Below, one piece after another: positions 42,640 to 53,997 of a DNA stretch of 64,000 nucleotides. Within the stretch, counting starts at the first letter, position 1, and each line of letters begins with the position of its first letter. The stretch covers positions 11,105,001-11,169,000 of the forward strand of contig CM070572.1 of the NCBI GenBank assembly GCA_036346355.1. The letters are read 5' to 3'. The notes below the pieces were generated by a model, which had not been told where the DNA came from, searched no databases, and was given only the letters and a program-made list of their open reading frames with translations. The translations under genes were made by a program, and so were the position numbers. This DNA comes from Rhipidocladum racemiflorum (taxonomy: Eukaryota > Streptophyta > Magnoliopsida > Poales > Poaceae).

Positions 42640-42941
42640 CTTCTATCAGTATGTTTATATAGTGGTCTCAGTTGATATCACAGATGGTTTGTAGGTAGAA
42701 CCGTCTATGATAGGCAAATATCACAGACAGTTTTAGTTTAGAACTGTCTATGAAGAAATTATAGACAGTTTTAGTTGCTATATATCACAGATGGTTCATA
42801 GTTAGAACCATCTGTGATGATGTCATTGACGGTTTCGATATAGAATTGTCAGTGATGTTCCTCATTGATGTTTCTCATCACAGACGGTTCTTCAGAAATG
42901 TTTGTGATGAGGCGTCCAATATAAGTTTTTTTGTAGTAGTG
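42640..42941. mobile_element. CACTA element end fragment
   Basis: Ends TTTTTTGTAGTAGTG at 42941, the complement of the typical CACTACTACAAAAAA terminus. The preceding 270 bases are CACAGACGGTT / AACCGTCTATGA subterminal repeats in both orientations. No left terminus, so the element is truncated. Confidence 0.8.
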
Positions 42942-44789
42942 GATGACGAGCGGCGACGCGGCGGGCTACAGGCGCATGTTCCGACCAAGTGGCGGATGTG
43001 CGCCAGCCAAGCAACGTGTGGGGATGGTGAGAAAGTTCTATTTGCACCCCTAAAATTGATGCTGGACCACCACTAGGGTAGTCTCCCTTGCCCGATCACA
43101 AGGTTGCCTATGGCGAAGTAGGGTTTGCGAGGAGCTTCCCTGAGAAGCTTTGTGTGCCGTCTATTGATGTGATGCTATTTATTTTGCTTGTGTGCCGTCC
43201 AATATATATATGGTATAGAACTATCGATCACCAGACGATATCAATCCATTGTTGTAGATGTTAGGAAATTGTATATTTTTATGATTATTTTAATTCCTAA
43301 AACAGATATCGTTGTAATCATGACATATATACTAGGCACGATCATGAACAATAATATACCTATCTCGTACATAGATCCTACTAGATTGATTACAAACTTA
43401 GGAATACTTTTAGCAGATGTAAGAAGCATCGCTACTACAAGGTATTCTAGAAGATTTCACCGTGACTCACAATAGATTATTCCTGCAAAGGTTGATGTAG
43501 AGTCTGGTGAAGTCCATAGTAGGTAGCAGATCGGTCGTAGAAGACGTGAGCAGTCGCACAAACGTTTCTCAAAAACCTGATTCACCCCAACCCGTGTAGG
43601 ATCTTGAGGATGAGGGTTCCAGAGACACTGCTCTCCCTGTGTTGATGCACGCCGACGAAGGGATGGAGAAGCTTGACTGCGCAACGTCAAGGAACAGGGC
43701 CAACTTTCCCGTTCTCTCTATTCACGTTCTGAACATATCTCATAAGGACGTCTCCTTAATTGATTTATATTAGGATGAGACATTTTCAAGATAAGAACGT
43801 GATACATTCAAATTGCATTATCTCCAGGAAACCGTCCTAGTTCTCTCAACGTGCGCCAACAAACTAACCACACGCGAACGTGCGGCTCCCAATATGTAGC
43901 GATACGTGACGGTGATGATGTGTCAATAAACAATCATGGCAAAAAGAAAGTCACAAGTCACACGGTAAATACGCGAATAAACGCGTATGCGCGTGCATTA
44001 TATTTCACCTCCATGCCATGCTTCAATTAGGTAAGATTAATTTTCCTTATATGTTGGTATCTCCCACCTAGACTAGCAAGACGGTACTAAACTCCCCACC
44101 TCCCATCATGCATAAGTAAGTCTTTGGGATTTATGGGAATGTTTATTTGGATCAAATCCAAATACTCTAACTGTAGATAGCTAGCCGACATACTGTGTAT
44201 CTGTCTAGCCGACATACTGTGCATGATACTGTGTCGTCTAACAAGAGAAATCTGAAACTATCGAGGTCAGGTCCGCATCGGTCTCCCGGGGTCCTGAACG
44301 AGCGTGATGTTCCTAGACGCTAGTGCAGTGGTGCTAGTAGCTTCATGGCTAGCTACCTGCCTCCAGTCGCGTTCTAAGCGTGGCCGTCGTTTTAAGCGTG
44401 TCGCGTTCAGCCGAGACCGACCAACTTTAAGTACCTACATGTGAGCAGCCGTAGGAAAAAATTTCCGGTGGTACGTACACTGCCACACATTTGGCAAGCG
44501 AGGACGCCGATTGGAAGCACAGCCTCTCGATGCTTCTGCGGTCATAAGCAATTAAGCATGTCTGCGGTTTGCTGCTGTGCTAGCTTATAGGACTAGAGAA
44601 TGTGAACGCCACCGACTGGTCTTTCGTGTCACAACTGGTTTTCTACCCGGGGGAAAACCGGTATCAAAATAGAAGGTGAGCTTTAAAAGCTATATTAAAT
44701 TAATATAAATATATTAAATATTATTTTATGCAATTAAAATTTCTATGAATAAAAAAGAAGCGTAGTAAGAAAGCAAAATACAATAAAGT
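42942..44789. other. Retroelement debris, no recognised gene
   Basis: Includes a CCGACATACTGTG direct repeat (44187 and 44211 regions) and, at 44290-44420, sequence resembling 24640-24760. Short frames are not supported by recognisable domains. Confidence 0.35.
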
Positions 44790-45150
44790 AAGCTACCTCT
44801 ACCTCCATCCAATCAACTCCACCAGGTTGATTAGATTTATCGGTTACTTTTGTCTCAATCAGTTTAAATAGCCGAGTTGGACTTGATATTCATCGATTCT
44901 ATCCAGTTGATCAGAGCCAGGCCGACCATCGATTTGGTATCGACCTTTATCCGATATCAATTGCAGAGATCTATCGGCTTCTTGCCGATTCGATCTAAGC
45001 CGATTCTCATATATTCGGCTTTGAGTGATCTTTACATTCTCCTTATCTGTTACTCAGGTCAAACAGATTGGCACGTCCGCACAAACCTCAAACCCGACGT
45101 TTGTCTTGTGTGTCCGAGGCTAAAAAACCTACCTCAAGTTTTTAGCGCGA
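44790..45150. repeat. Inverted copy of the 23.8-24.16 kb LTR-like segment
   Basis: Reads as the complement of 23800-24160: GATTAGATTTATCGGTTACT, GAGATCTATCGGCTT and TCTGTTACTCAGGTCAAACA. The two copies are about 20 kb apart and differ by scattered substitutions and small gaps. Confidence 0.8.
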
Positions 45151-45469
45151 ACACCACCCTAGCAACCCAGGACTTGGCATCCCAGGCTCCCATCGGCCGA
45201 TTGGCTCCTCGTCGTGCCTTCTCCTCCCTCCCAGATCTCCCTCGATGACCAGCAGCCCACCTAGCAACTCGAGCCTCCGCTCCTCAACGGCGACTGCGAG
45301 CGGCCCCTTACGGCCTAGGCCCCCCCTCGACCGGTCAACTCCTCGTCGTGCCTCCTTGCGCGGTCATGCAAACCGCCCGGCCACCCCACCTATGACCCCA
45401 TTACTCCCGTTCTCTGCCACCCCCTCGACTACGCCTCAGCTCGACTTCTCCTCATCATGTTGCGCTGTC

Positions 45470-46700
45470 GGCCGCCACCGTCCACTAGGTGTGCTTTTGA
45501 CTCTCTACTCTTGTTCGATTGGATCTGTGAATTTGGGGATTTATGGAACATGGGTAGGATACTTGGATTGGATCTATGGATGTTGCTTGATTACGCTGTT
45601 GTTGGGCCTTCATGGTTTTGGCAAAGGTCCACTTAGGTCCTGTTTGTTTCGGCTTTTCCACTAGCTTAAAAGCCAAAAAGTCTAAATCGAAACAAACGAC
45701 TAGCTTTTCAGCCAAACTTTAAAAAAGCTTAAAACATCTGTATAACTATAAGCCAAAAGCTAGGTAAGAGGTGCTTTTTGGGTGAAATAACCCTTTGCCA
45801 TTAAAAGTCTCCAAAATTACCCACCAAATACCATCATATATAAACCAAGAATCCATCCCCCATCTCATTTAGGGTATTTTAGACTTTCCATCAATAAGAT
45901 ACACCATCTAACCTATCAATAAACCGGGATACCAAACAACATGTCTTAGCTAGCAGACGGTTTAAAAGCTTATTAAACCAAAAGCAAGTTTTAAACTACA
46001 AGTCAAAAAATCTAAGCCGAAATAAACATGGCCTTATTGTTTCTCTATTTCTTCTTACTCTATTTTAGTTAAGGATGCGGTCTTACTCTATTTTAGTTAA
46101 GGATGCGGTCGTCTGGTGAGAGGGTTACTGGCGGCTGACGGGAGCTAGAGCTACCGGCGCCGATTATAGGCTCAGGGAGACCTGTTAGATTCGCCCCTAT
46201 TTTCTACATTTTGTGTTGTTCTTATCTACGGCTAGCGTATGTGTGGCGGGATTGGCGAAATGGAAAGAGCGGCACGAGACAGCGAAAACTCCAGGAACTT
46301 AAAAAACTTGCGTTCAAGTGTACGCCCGGTTCAGTCAATTTGTTCTCGACTCGTGTGCGTTTATGCACGCCTGGCCTGAGCTTGCGACCTCAGATAGACA
46401 GGCCTCCAAGAACAAACCATGCCCATTTTCGTTATTGGGCTACAAAATTTTTCCTTCGCGTTTCCCATCCGCGACCCATTGTTGGGATCCACACGATGGT
46501 GGTGGCCGCCGGGTAGGGTAGGGGCGCCTGGGCTCTTTTGGGCAGGGGCCGGGCTTGCCGGATCGCTGGGACGTCAAGTGGTCAGAGGCCGGCGGCCACC
46601 GATGGACTCCCAGAGCCGCCTGCGTCGGCATCGTGGAAAAATCAATCGAAGCCACCGACGGAACGATGATGAGCCAGCAGGTTGACAGTCGTTTTAAGTC
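45470..46700. repeat. Copy A of a tandem segmental duplication
   Basis: Matches 46800-50240 (copy B) in order: CCGTCCACTAGG, TTGTTCGATTGGA, GGATACTTGGATTGGATCT, GTTAGATTC-CCCC, GCGTATGTGTGG, GGAACTT...CTTGCGTTCAAGTG, GACCTCAGAT and GATGATGAGCCAGCAGGTTG. Copy A contains a Harbinger MITE (45636-46033) and a 28-bp local duplication (46054-46109). Some coding-like G/C-rich pieces are present, but no conserved protein was recognised. Confidence 0.85.
45636..46033. mobile_element. Tourist-like MITE, 398 bp
   Basis: Inverted ends GGTCCTGTTTGTTTCGGCTT and, reversed, GGCCATGTTTATTTCGGCTT, with the duplication TTA at 45633-45635 and 46034-46036. Copy B of the surrounding duplication lacks it (GGCAAAGGTCCGCTTC then TTTTCTCTGTTTCTTC near 46940), giving a natural empty site. 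Confidence 0.92.
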
Positions 46701-46716
46701 TTCAATGCTCATTCGC

Positions 46717-46804
46717 TCACCTCACTCACTTGGTCGCTCAATAGTCAACCAATCGGCGTCCTCCTCACTCACTTGGTCGCTCAATAGTCAACCAATTGCC
46801 GTCG
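46717..46804. repeat. Tandem duplication of about 45 bp
   Basis: CTCACTCACTTGGTCGCTCA plus ATAGTCAACCAAT occurs twice in succession, at the junction between copies A and B of the larger duplication. Confidence 0.85.
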
Positions 46805-47174
46805 CCGTCCACTAGGACTAGGTGCACTCTGGGCTCTTGTTCGATTGGAAATGTGGATTTGAGGATTTAGGGAACGTGGGCAGGATACTTGGATTGGATC
46901 TGTGAATGTTGCTTAATTAGGTTGTAGTTGGGCCTTCAGGGCTTCGGCAAAGGTCCGCTTCTTTTTTCTCTGTTTCTTCTTTCTTTACTTCTTCTTGCGC
47001 TATTTCAGCCAAGGCTGTGGCCGTCTGGCGAGGGGGTTACCGGCGGCCGACGGGAGCTTGGGCACCGGCACCGACGTAGAGTACAGGCTCCAGTATGATA
47101 AAACCCTGTTAGATTCACCCCTGTTTTCTTTATGTCGTGTTGTTCTTGTCTGCCACGAGCGTATGTGTGGTGGG

Positions 47175-49788
47175 TAGGGGTGTAAATGGGTCGGGTAATA
47201 CCCGACCCGTACCCGTACCCGTACCCGGATGCAAAATTACCCTAATAAAAACTGTTTTAAACTACTCGTTGGGTACGAGTACGGGTACGGGTAGTAACCG
47301 GGTAAGTTAGGATCGGGTTCGGGTCGGATACGGGATCGCCAATACCCGCTGGGTACGGGTTGGGTTCGGGTACCCGGATAATTCTCACATCCGGGTACCC
47401 GAATATGGCCACAGCCTAGCGACCCCAGCCGGCCGGCCCAGAGCCCACAAGGCCCAACCGTCCAGGCAATCAGGCTGTCAGGCAAGACATGATAACATGA
47501 GAAAACCTAGCAAGTAGCAACCTCAGAATCAGATTTCATTCGAGCACCTCGACCCCGACTCCCCGAGCCGCCGGTGCGCGTTAGCCCCTGCTCAGTGGCG
47601 CACCCCCCGCCGGCCTTTCGACCCGCCTCCGCCCCAAGCTCGCCGAGCCGCTTCGCCCATCTCGCTTCAGCCGACGCTGCCGCCCTTGGTCTTCCCAAGC
47701 ACGGCCGACGCCCTTGCCAGGCGCGTGCTGCCCCACCGGCGCTCGCCCTCGCCTCCACCCCGAGCCTAGCGCTCGCCCTTGCCTCCGCCGGCCCACGCCC
47801 TTGCCTCCGCCGGCCCTCGCCCTTGCCTCCGCCGGCGCTCGCCCCTACCCCCGGCCCCGCCTCCGCCTAAATTGGTTAGCTTGCTTTTCCTATTGTTTAG
47901 TGAACTTGCATAGCTGGGTTTTCCTATTGTTTAGTGAACTTGCATAGCTGGGTTTCACTATCCAAATTTTAGTTGGTTTTTTATCGACATATATTGCTGT
48001 CCAGATTATATATGCAATGGATGACTGTTCTTACTTCTGTCTGAATTGGTTAGCTTGCTCTGAAATCTGAAATCTGAATTGGTTAGCTTGCTCTGAAATC
48101 TGAAATCTGAATTGGTTAGCTTGCTGTCCAGATTTTATATGCGCGGGGTTCTTCTGAAATCTGAACTATGTTAGCTTGCTCCTGAGTTAAAGAATTTTGA
48201 TGCGCTGAAAATTAAACAAAGTGTTGGGTACTAGTAATTTTATATTTGCAAAAAACATCAATAATGGAAGATGAAGCATTCTTCTGGTAGTTCCTCTGTC
48301 CCAACTTGCAATTTGATCTGTCCATTGTCTTCATTTGCTTATCTATGAAATATGATATCATTTTCAGGATGGTAAGCTGGTAAAGAACAATATTAGTCAA
48401 TCCTCGTATTTTAGACTGCATTTCGAAAGATCTGCCACATAGTTCAAATGGTGTATTGGCTGATTTTTCATTCTGTCATTCTTTTTTGTCGTAGATTATT
48501 TCATCAGCGTCTCCTTCCGTCGTAGCAATTTTCGTTTCTATATATGAACCGTAATTCCTGTCCATTTCAATTTAATTATGTACTCCACAGATTGTTCCTA
48601 TAATAATTTTGGTTGTAGAGGGTTGGGAGATTTATCTGGAACTATAGTCGAATAATGTTGCTAGATCTATAGTCCTTCTATTAATCTATTTATTACTAGT
48701 GTTGCTCCCATTATTGCTGTTTTGGATTTCTAGTGTTTTGTGCTCTGGAATGTCATGCAAGAGAGGCATAATGTGCTTGTACAGGAAAAATGAAATCCTT
48801 ATTGGCTTTCAGGTTTCAGCTGATCCTGAACTTGTAACAGGAGTCCTATCATATGAACTTCTAGAGCACACACCTAAACATTTTCTGAACAGAACTGAAG
48901 CATGCGTCTTCTTTTCCTCAATTCATTCATCTATATCTGCCAACTACATGTATTTGACCACTTCCCTTTTCCTCGATGCGTTATTTTTTAATGATATAAA
49001 ATATATGGAAGGAAACAAAGCCGATGGAGGAGAGGATCACAATAACCTGAGCCAAGACACAAATAATGAGCTCTTTGTTGGACTATGTATGTTTATTAGA
49101 CTATACATCATGGGGGCATATCCTGTGCAATCAAAGGTTTGGTGCAATCACTGTGCAATCAAACTAAAAAAAGTTTCAAAAAATTCTGAAAAAATCATGG
49201 ATATACATATTAACTTACCACATGTACGTATAAAATTTCATGATCAAATTCGTCCTATGCTAGAAGTTACAAAAAAACAAATTTCTAACAAACTTTTACG
49301 GTTCAAATGCACCTCAAATTTGTCTTTTTTGTAACTTCTAGCATAGGACGAATTTGATCATGAAATTTTATATGTAGATGTGGTAAGTTGATATGTACAT
49401 CCATGATTTTTTTCAGAATTTTTTGAAACTTTTTTTAGTTTGATTGCACGGTGATTGCACCAAACCTTTGATTGCACAGGATATGCCCCCATACATCATT
49501 ATCTATTGTGTTATGTGATGTACTAATGTAATGGTTGGATTGTTTTCATCGTATATTTTGATCCTAAGTATTTCGTGCACTACCCGATGAAATACCCGTT
49601 GTCTATATTATACCCGTCCGCACACTATCTGAAACCTGATTTTTACCTGTTCAAAGAAAATGCTACCTGTTACCCGTACCCTACCCGATTTTTACTACCC
49701 GTGACCGTACCCGTACCCGGAGAAAAAATAATAGGGTAGGGCATGAGATGACCTACTACCCGCCCGAACCCGACCCGTTTACACCCTA
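47175..49788. mobile_element. hAT-type element, 2614 bp, with captured sequence
   Basis: The ends TAGGGGTGTAAATGGGTCGGG (one base differs from the reversed right end TAGGGTGTAAACGGGTCGGG by gap) carry a perfect 8-bp duplication GTGGTGGG at 47167-47174 and 49789-49796. Both arms have TACCCG/GGGTAC arrays. The middle has a G/C-rich Pro/Ala-coding-like block (47540-47870), tandem TTGGTTAGCTTGCT repeats (47875-48125), A/T-rich intron-like sequence and a 640-base frame (48699-49334) with no recognised domain. A 379-bp foldback sits inside it. No hAT transposase was recognised, so it is non-autonomous. Confidence 0.9.
49112..49490. mobile_element. Foldback MITE, 379 bp, 9-bp TSD (Mutator-like)
   Basis: Two arms of about 165 bp, starting GGGGGCATATCCTGTGCAAT, are inverted and about 95% identical, with a loop of about 45 bp. 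The perfect 9-bp duplication ATACATCAT at 49103-49111 and 49491-49499 suggests a Mutator-type transposase. It interrupts the frame that begins at 48699. Confidence 0.93.
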
Positions 49789-50240
49789 GTGGTGGGATCG
49801 GCGAAACGGAAGGAGCGGCGGGAGAGAGCGAAAACGGCAGGAACTTTAACTTGCGTTCAAGTGCACGTCCGGTCCAGTCATTTTGTTCTCGAGTCGTGCC
49901 TGAACTTGAGACCTCAGATTGGCAGGCCTCGAAGAACGGGCGCCAAGGAAACAGAACAAGGCCCATTTCGTTAATACGCTACAGAATTTTTCCTTCGCGT
50001 CTCGCATCCGCGAAGCATTGTTGGGGACCAACACGACGGTGGTGGCCTTCGGGCAGGGGCGCTTGGTCTCATTCGTGCAGGGGCCGGGCTTGCTGGACCA
50101 CCGGGACGGCGAGCAGAAGTCCCTCAGAGCCAGCCCCGGCGCCCACCCATGGTCTCCCAGAGCCGGCCCTCGTGGAAAAATCAGTCGAAGCCGCCCGCCG
50201 AACGATGATGAGCCAGCAGGTTGACGGCGCGGATAAAGGA

Positions 50241-51127
50241 CGGCGGTGACCGCCGATTCCTTGGAACACGTCGTCGGGATTGAGCTCAACGCTTGTCTAG
50301 CCTCTGTTATTTTTTTTTCTCAGTCACGGCTGTCGAATGACACCAATGGTGCATAGTAGATCGAGCATGGATCGAAGGCCGGACGTGGGGCATCAAATAC
50401 GGTAGCGAAGGCCTGAACATATGCTAGGACAGAGCTTGGCCGAGAGCTTAGTCTAAACCGAGCTCGGCAGTAGCAGTTGGACATACTGAGTTAAAAAAAA
50501 AAATTGTTCGTGGCAAAGCACGCGTATTGAGCTGGTTCTATATAAAACGAAAGAGAAATAAAATGCCACGAGTTTGCCAGTTAGATTTTTTTTTTTCAAA
50601 GCGTAACAGAAATTGACACTGATTTTCAGAGAAAGAAGAGAGGCACCCTCTCAAAAGAAGAGCGGCGGCGGCGGCGGCAAACCAATTGATCATCGTAGAC
50701 CGTCCGATTCGATTTCGAGATAAGACCACCTGTAACATATCACATATGTAACTTCTTCTTTTCATATAACCGGGACCGAGCACTCCCAACATGTCCAGTG
50801 GCCCTATTAGACTGTTCACCCTGCCGGATGAAAACAAAGTCAACCTGCGCGGGTGGTGGCATGCTCGCATCGCATCCCATGGGCACTGTTGCCAAATTCC
50901 AACGCCTCTCGGGGGCGATGCAAGCCGCGTTATATCCGGGTCCTCTCGGGGATGGCTGGCAAGATCCTAAGCAGGAGACGCACGGCGCGCTCCACCAAGG
51001 CGCATAGAAAAAGACAGCGCAAACGCAGCTCACGAACGACAACCCCACGAACCAGTGTCCCAGCGCCGATCACCATTGGATACCGTCCCTCCTCGAGGCA
51101 TCTCGTCTAACGCTAGCTTAATTGAGA
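50241..51127. other. Unassigned intergenic sequence
   Basis: Includes a (CGG)n run near 50665-50678. Frames on both strands (about 50740-51110) overlap and show no recognisable domain. Confidence 0.3.
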
Positions 51128-51300
51128 AATTTTACATGTATTATACTGATAGTATGTAATGTACAGTAGAAATTAAATCTAATTGTTGATTTATTAAAAA
51201 TATTTATACTACTATACTATCAGAGGAAGTATAAATAAGTATTAACTAACCTGATCTATTAGATCAAAAAAATGAATGGTACATATTAAATTTAGTGTAT
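51128..51300. repeat. Dispersed repeat, second copy of 20320-20490
   Basis: Shares GTAGAAATTAAATCTAAT (GTAGAAATTAAATCTAATTG here), TTAAAAATATTT-TACTACTAT and CTAATCT/CTGATCTATT-GAT in the same order and orientation. About 80-85% similar by eye. Family unknown. Confidence 0.65.
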
Positions 51301-53683
51301 CGTAACAGGCTCGTTTTAAAACCAGCGACGCTAAACATGGACATGTCTAGTGCTAGTCTACTTTGACAGGTTAGCATGAGACACATGAATATACTGGAGT
51401 ATCTATTAAAGCCGAAGAGATTGCTGAGCAACTGGCTATGCCACGTGTCGTCTTTTTTGCGAAAAGGACTTCCGTAAATTCTAAATTTTTGTTTATGTCT
51501 TTCAACTGATAATTTTGCTAAAAGGGCCTGTGATTTCACATATTCGCGAACAAGTTCTCCAAGGTTGTTTTTTGTAAAAACCAAAATTACATCTAGATCG
51601 TTTAATCGTTTAAACGGTAATTTTTCAAAAAAAAGCCCCCGTAGTTTCTCATATTCGCTAAAGGTCCCACGCATGTTGTTTTTTTTGTGTGGGGGGGGGG
51701 GGGGTGGAAGCTCCATGGTAACGCAAACTCACCGTCGACTCCTAGCTAACGTATTTTTTTACAAAATCCCAAGAAAACAGAAATTACATTAACATCATCT
51801 TACTATTATTTTTTAAAAAATCATCAAACCAAATTTTACATCAAACCATATACCATATAGCACGAGATCCTACCCAGTGGAATGGAACTCGCCGGCACAC
51901 CACACCCAAAAGGTTAAGGTGGTACGTGCAGTATACTCCCTCCATTAAGATCGGGAGAAAGGGCGCACCGAGAGACACCCCACGTGGCGCTCCCCCCCCC
52001 CCTCTCCTCGTTTTGCAAAAAAAAACCTCCGGTTCTTAAAATTACGAATAGGTCCTTTTAATTTTCGTATGGGTCCTTCGTGATTTTCTGTGAGGGGGGA
52101 ATTTTTTTTCCCCGATTCGCGTTTAGATCCCTCGTTCGTCGTTTTACAAAAAAACCTTCTGTTAAATACGAATCGCGAATGAGCCCTTTTATAGTTTTTC
52201 AAAATAGCGAATAGGTCCAAATATCATACATACGCGAGGGAATCCAACAAAATGGCGCCCTGGCACGAGGGCCCACGCGTCGGCCGGAGCTCGGCAGATG
52301 GCTCGTAGGTTGCGCCCGTCGCCGTCTAGGCCTCTCCTCTCTAGCGCGTTTGCTGCCGTACACTGTTGTCTGGGCAGAGCCTGGTCCTGCCCCTGTCCGC
52401 GCAAGTGCTAATAAGCCGACCACAATTTATGGGAATCAGACAACGACGACTGCATGTGCGGATCGTACGCAAGATATTTGGTGGGACTCGGGTCAATTAA
52501 ACTAAGCACTCAGCTAGTACCACATAGAAAAATGACACACTCTATGCGTGCCATTAACACTTGAGCATTCTCTTGGAGATCATGAGTTCATGACTCTCAT
52601 GCGCTTACTGAGCAACAGATGAAACGACAACAGGTGATGAGAAGATTCCCTAGAAATCTTGTGGTTTCTGTGCAGGGAAGCAATCTATGTATCTTTTTAG
52701 GACGAATGCCAAAGAGCAATTCCAATGAAGGAAGAGTATGGTTAGGTTGCATCTTACACATGCAACTGATTACTAAAGTTAGCGCACAACCGGTTAAATC
52801 CAGACTTGTTTTTTAAAATTAGCTCTAACATTCAGTAAAAAAAAAAATACACACACACACACCCATACATATTCCACACACACATGCGTTCAACGCATGT
52901 AGGGCAATCCAGACCACTCGAACCGGCGGGCTTGGCGCGCACCGGGCTAGAAATTCAGACCTTTGACGCTTCCGCTGTGCCACGGAGGCATCTTTTCCTT
53001 GGGAAAGTACAGAGCGCCTTCATGGCCATGGTTTATTAGATATGTTGCAGATATCGAATATACTCTACTCGTACTACAACAAATTGATTGTAGATTTTGT
53101 ATCACGCAGGCAGAGTGCGATGTTCTTTGTTCTTACTATGTCGGTAAAATTTTTAAAAGAAAAAAAAGGGAAGGTGGGGGGTTCTTTGTATGTAAAGTTG
53201 TTTCTTGGTGCCATCATGCTATCCAGAAGGCACACTGTAGTCGTCTTGATGGTTCACGGTTGCAGTGCTGAACAGTACGCGGCTGCGTACTGTTTCAACG
53301 GCATCCAAATGAAACAAGCACAGGAATTCAGTTAGCTACTGTACACTGTTCTGCCTTCTTACAATCACAAGCAAGAAGATTTCACGCACAAAAGGAGCAG
53401 CAGAAATTTCATCACCAGGAAATCCTCACTCTGCGCTCTTGTAGAAGCAACTTTCTTCACCAGGAAAACGATACAGATCAATCAAGAAGAGAGCTAGATC
53501 ATCATCCAAAATGCGAGAGGTTATTCACAGCCCTCCGCCCGCAACAATGTCGCTGCATAGGAAAGCTAAAGCGAAGAACAAGAAACTAGCTATAAATAGG
53601 TAGGGAATCAAATGCCTGGCCTGCCCTTGTATGCCGCGAATACGTGTAGGCCGGTTCAACCCCTCGACAACCACATTGCCATA
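51301..53683. other. Intergenic sequence with simple repeats
   Basis: Holds a 14-base G run (51691-51704), a C run near 51999, an (AC)n tract at 52848-52862 and A/T-rich spacers. 51420-51700 and 52000-52200 share loosely related words (CGAATAGGTCC, TTTTGTAAAAACC). No credible gene. Confidence 0.35.
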
Positions 53684-53917
53684 TCAGCTATCCTCCATTG
53701 TCTGCGGATCGAAGGAGGAAGCCGGCAACGGCGAAGACGAGAAGCTCTTGGACTTGGAGGAATCATCAGCGTCTAGCTTGACTTGCACAGTGTCTGTGCT
53801 AGGAAGAGTGGAGAGCTTGCAGTGGAGAGAGAGAGAGAGAGTGGCTGCTATGGAGTCTCGGCAGCAAGGGAGCAAGGCACTAGGCAGGTACGTCTTAAGG
53901 AAGAGTAGAAATAACAT
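53684..53917 (-). other. Small unrecognised open frame, 77 codons
   Basis: Starts MLFLLFLKTYLPSALL and ends PASSFDPQTMEDS. The N-terminus is hydrophobic and could resemble a signal peptide. The frame spans a (GA)8 tract, which lowers its value. No family recognised; it could be a terminal exon or chance. Confidence 0.15.
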
Positions 53918-53997
53918 GGAGCCTCTCAGCCTCTCGTGGCCTTGGCCGGTTGGCCCTGTATGTATTTTGTAGCCTGCTGAAAGTAGCTATCTGTAAG

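Larger units (their letters stand above)
46800..50240. repeat. Copy B of the tandem segmental duplication
   Basis: About 830 bases of sequence homologous to copy A, split at 47175-49788 by a 2.6-kb hAT element. Copy A at about 46231-46256 shows the uninterrupted site (GTATGTGTGGCGGGATTGG). Confidence 0.85.

Noticed and set aside
47574..47870. Pro/Ala-rich 98-codon frame
   Set aside because: Repeated CTCGCCCTTGCCTCCGCCGG words explain it; kept only as coding-like cargo, not called as a gene.
48699..49334. 211-codon plus-strand frame
   Set aside because: Its last 70 codons are the arm of a foldback MITE with a 9-bp duplication, and the rest shows no recognised domain, so it is not called as a gene.
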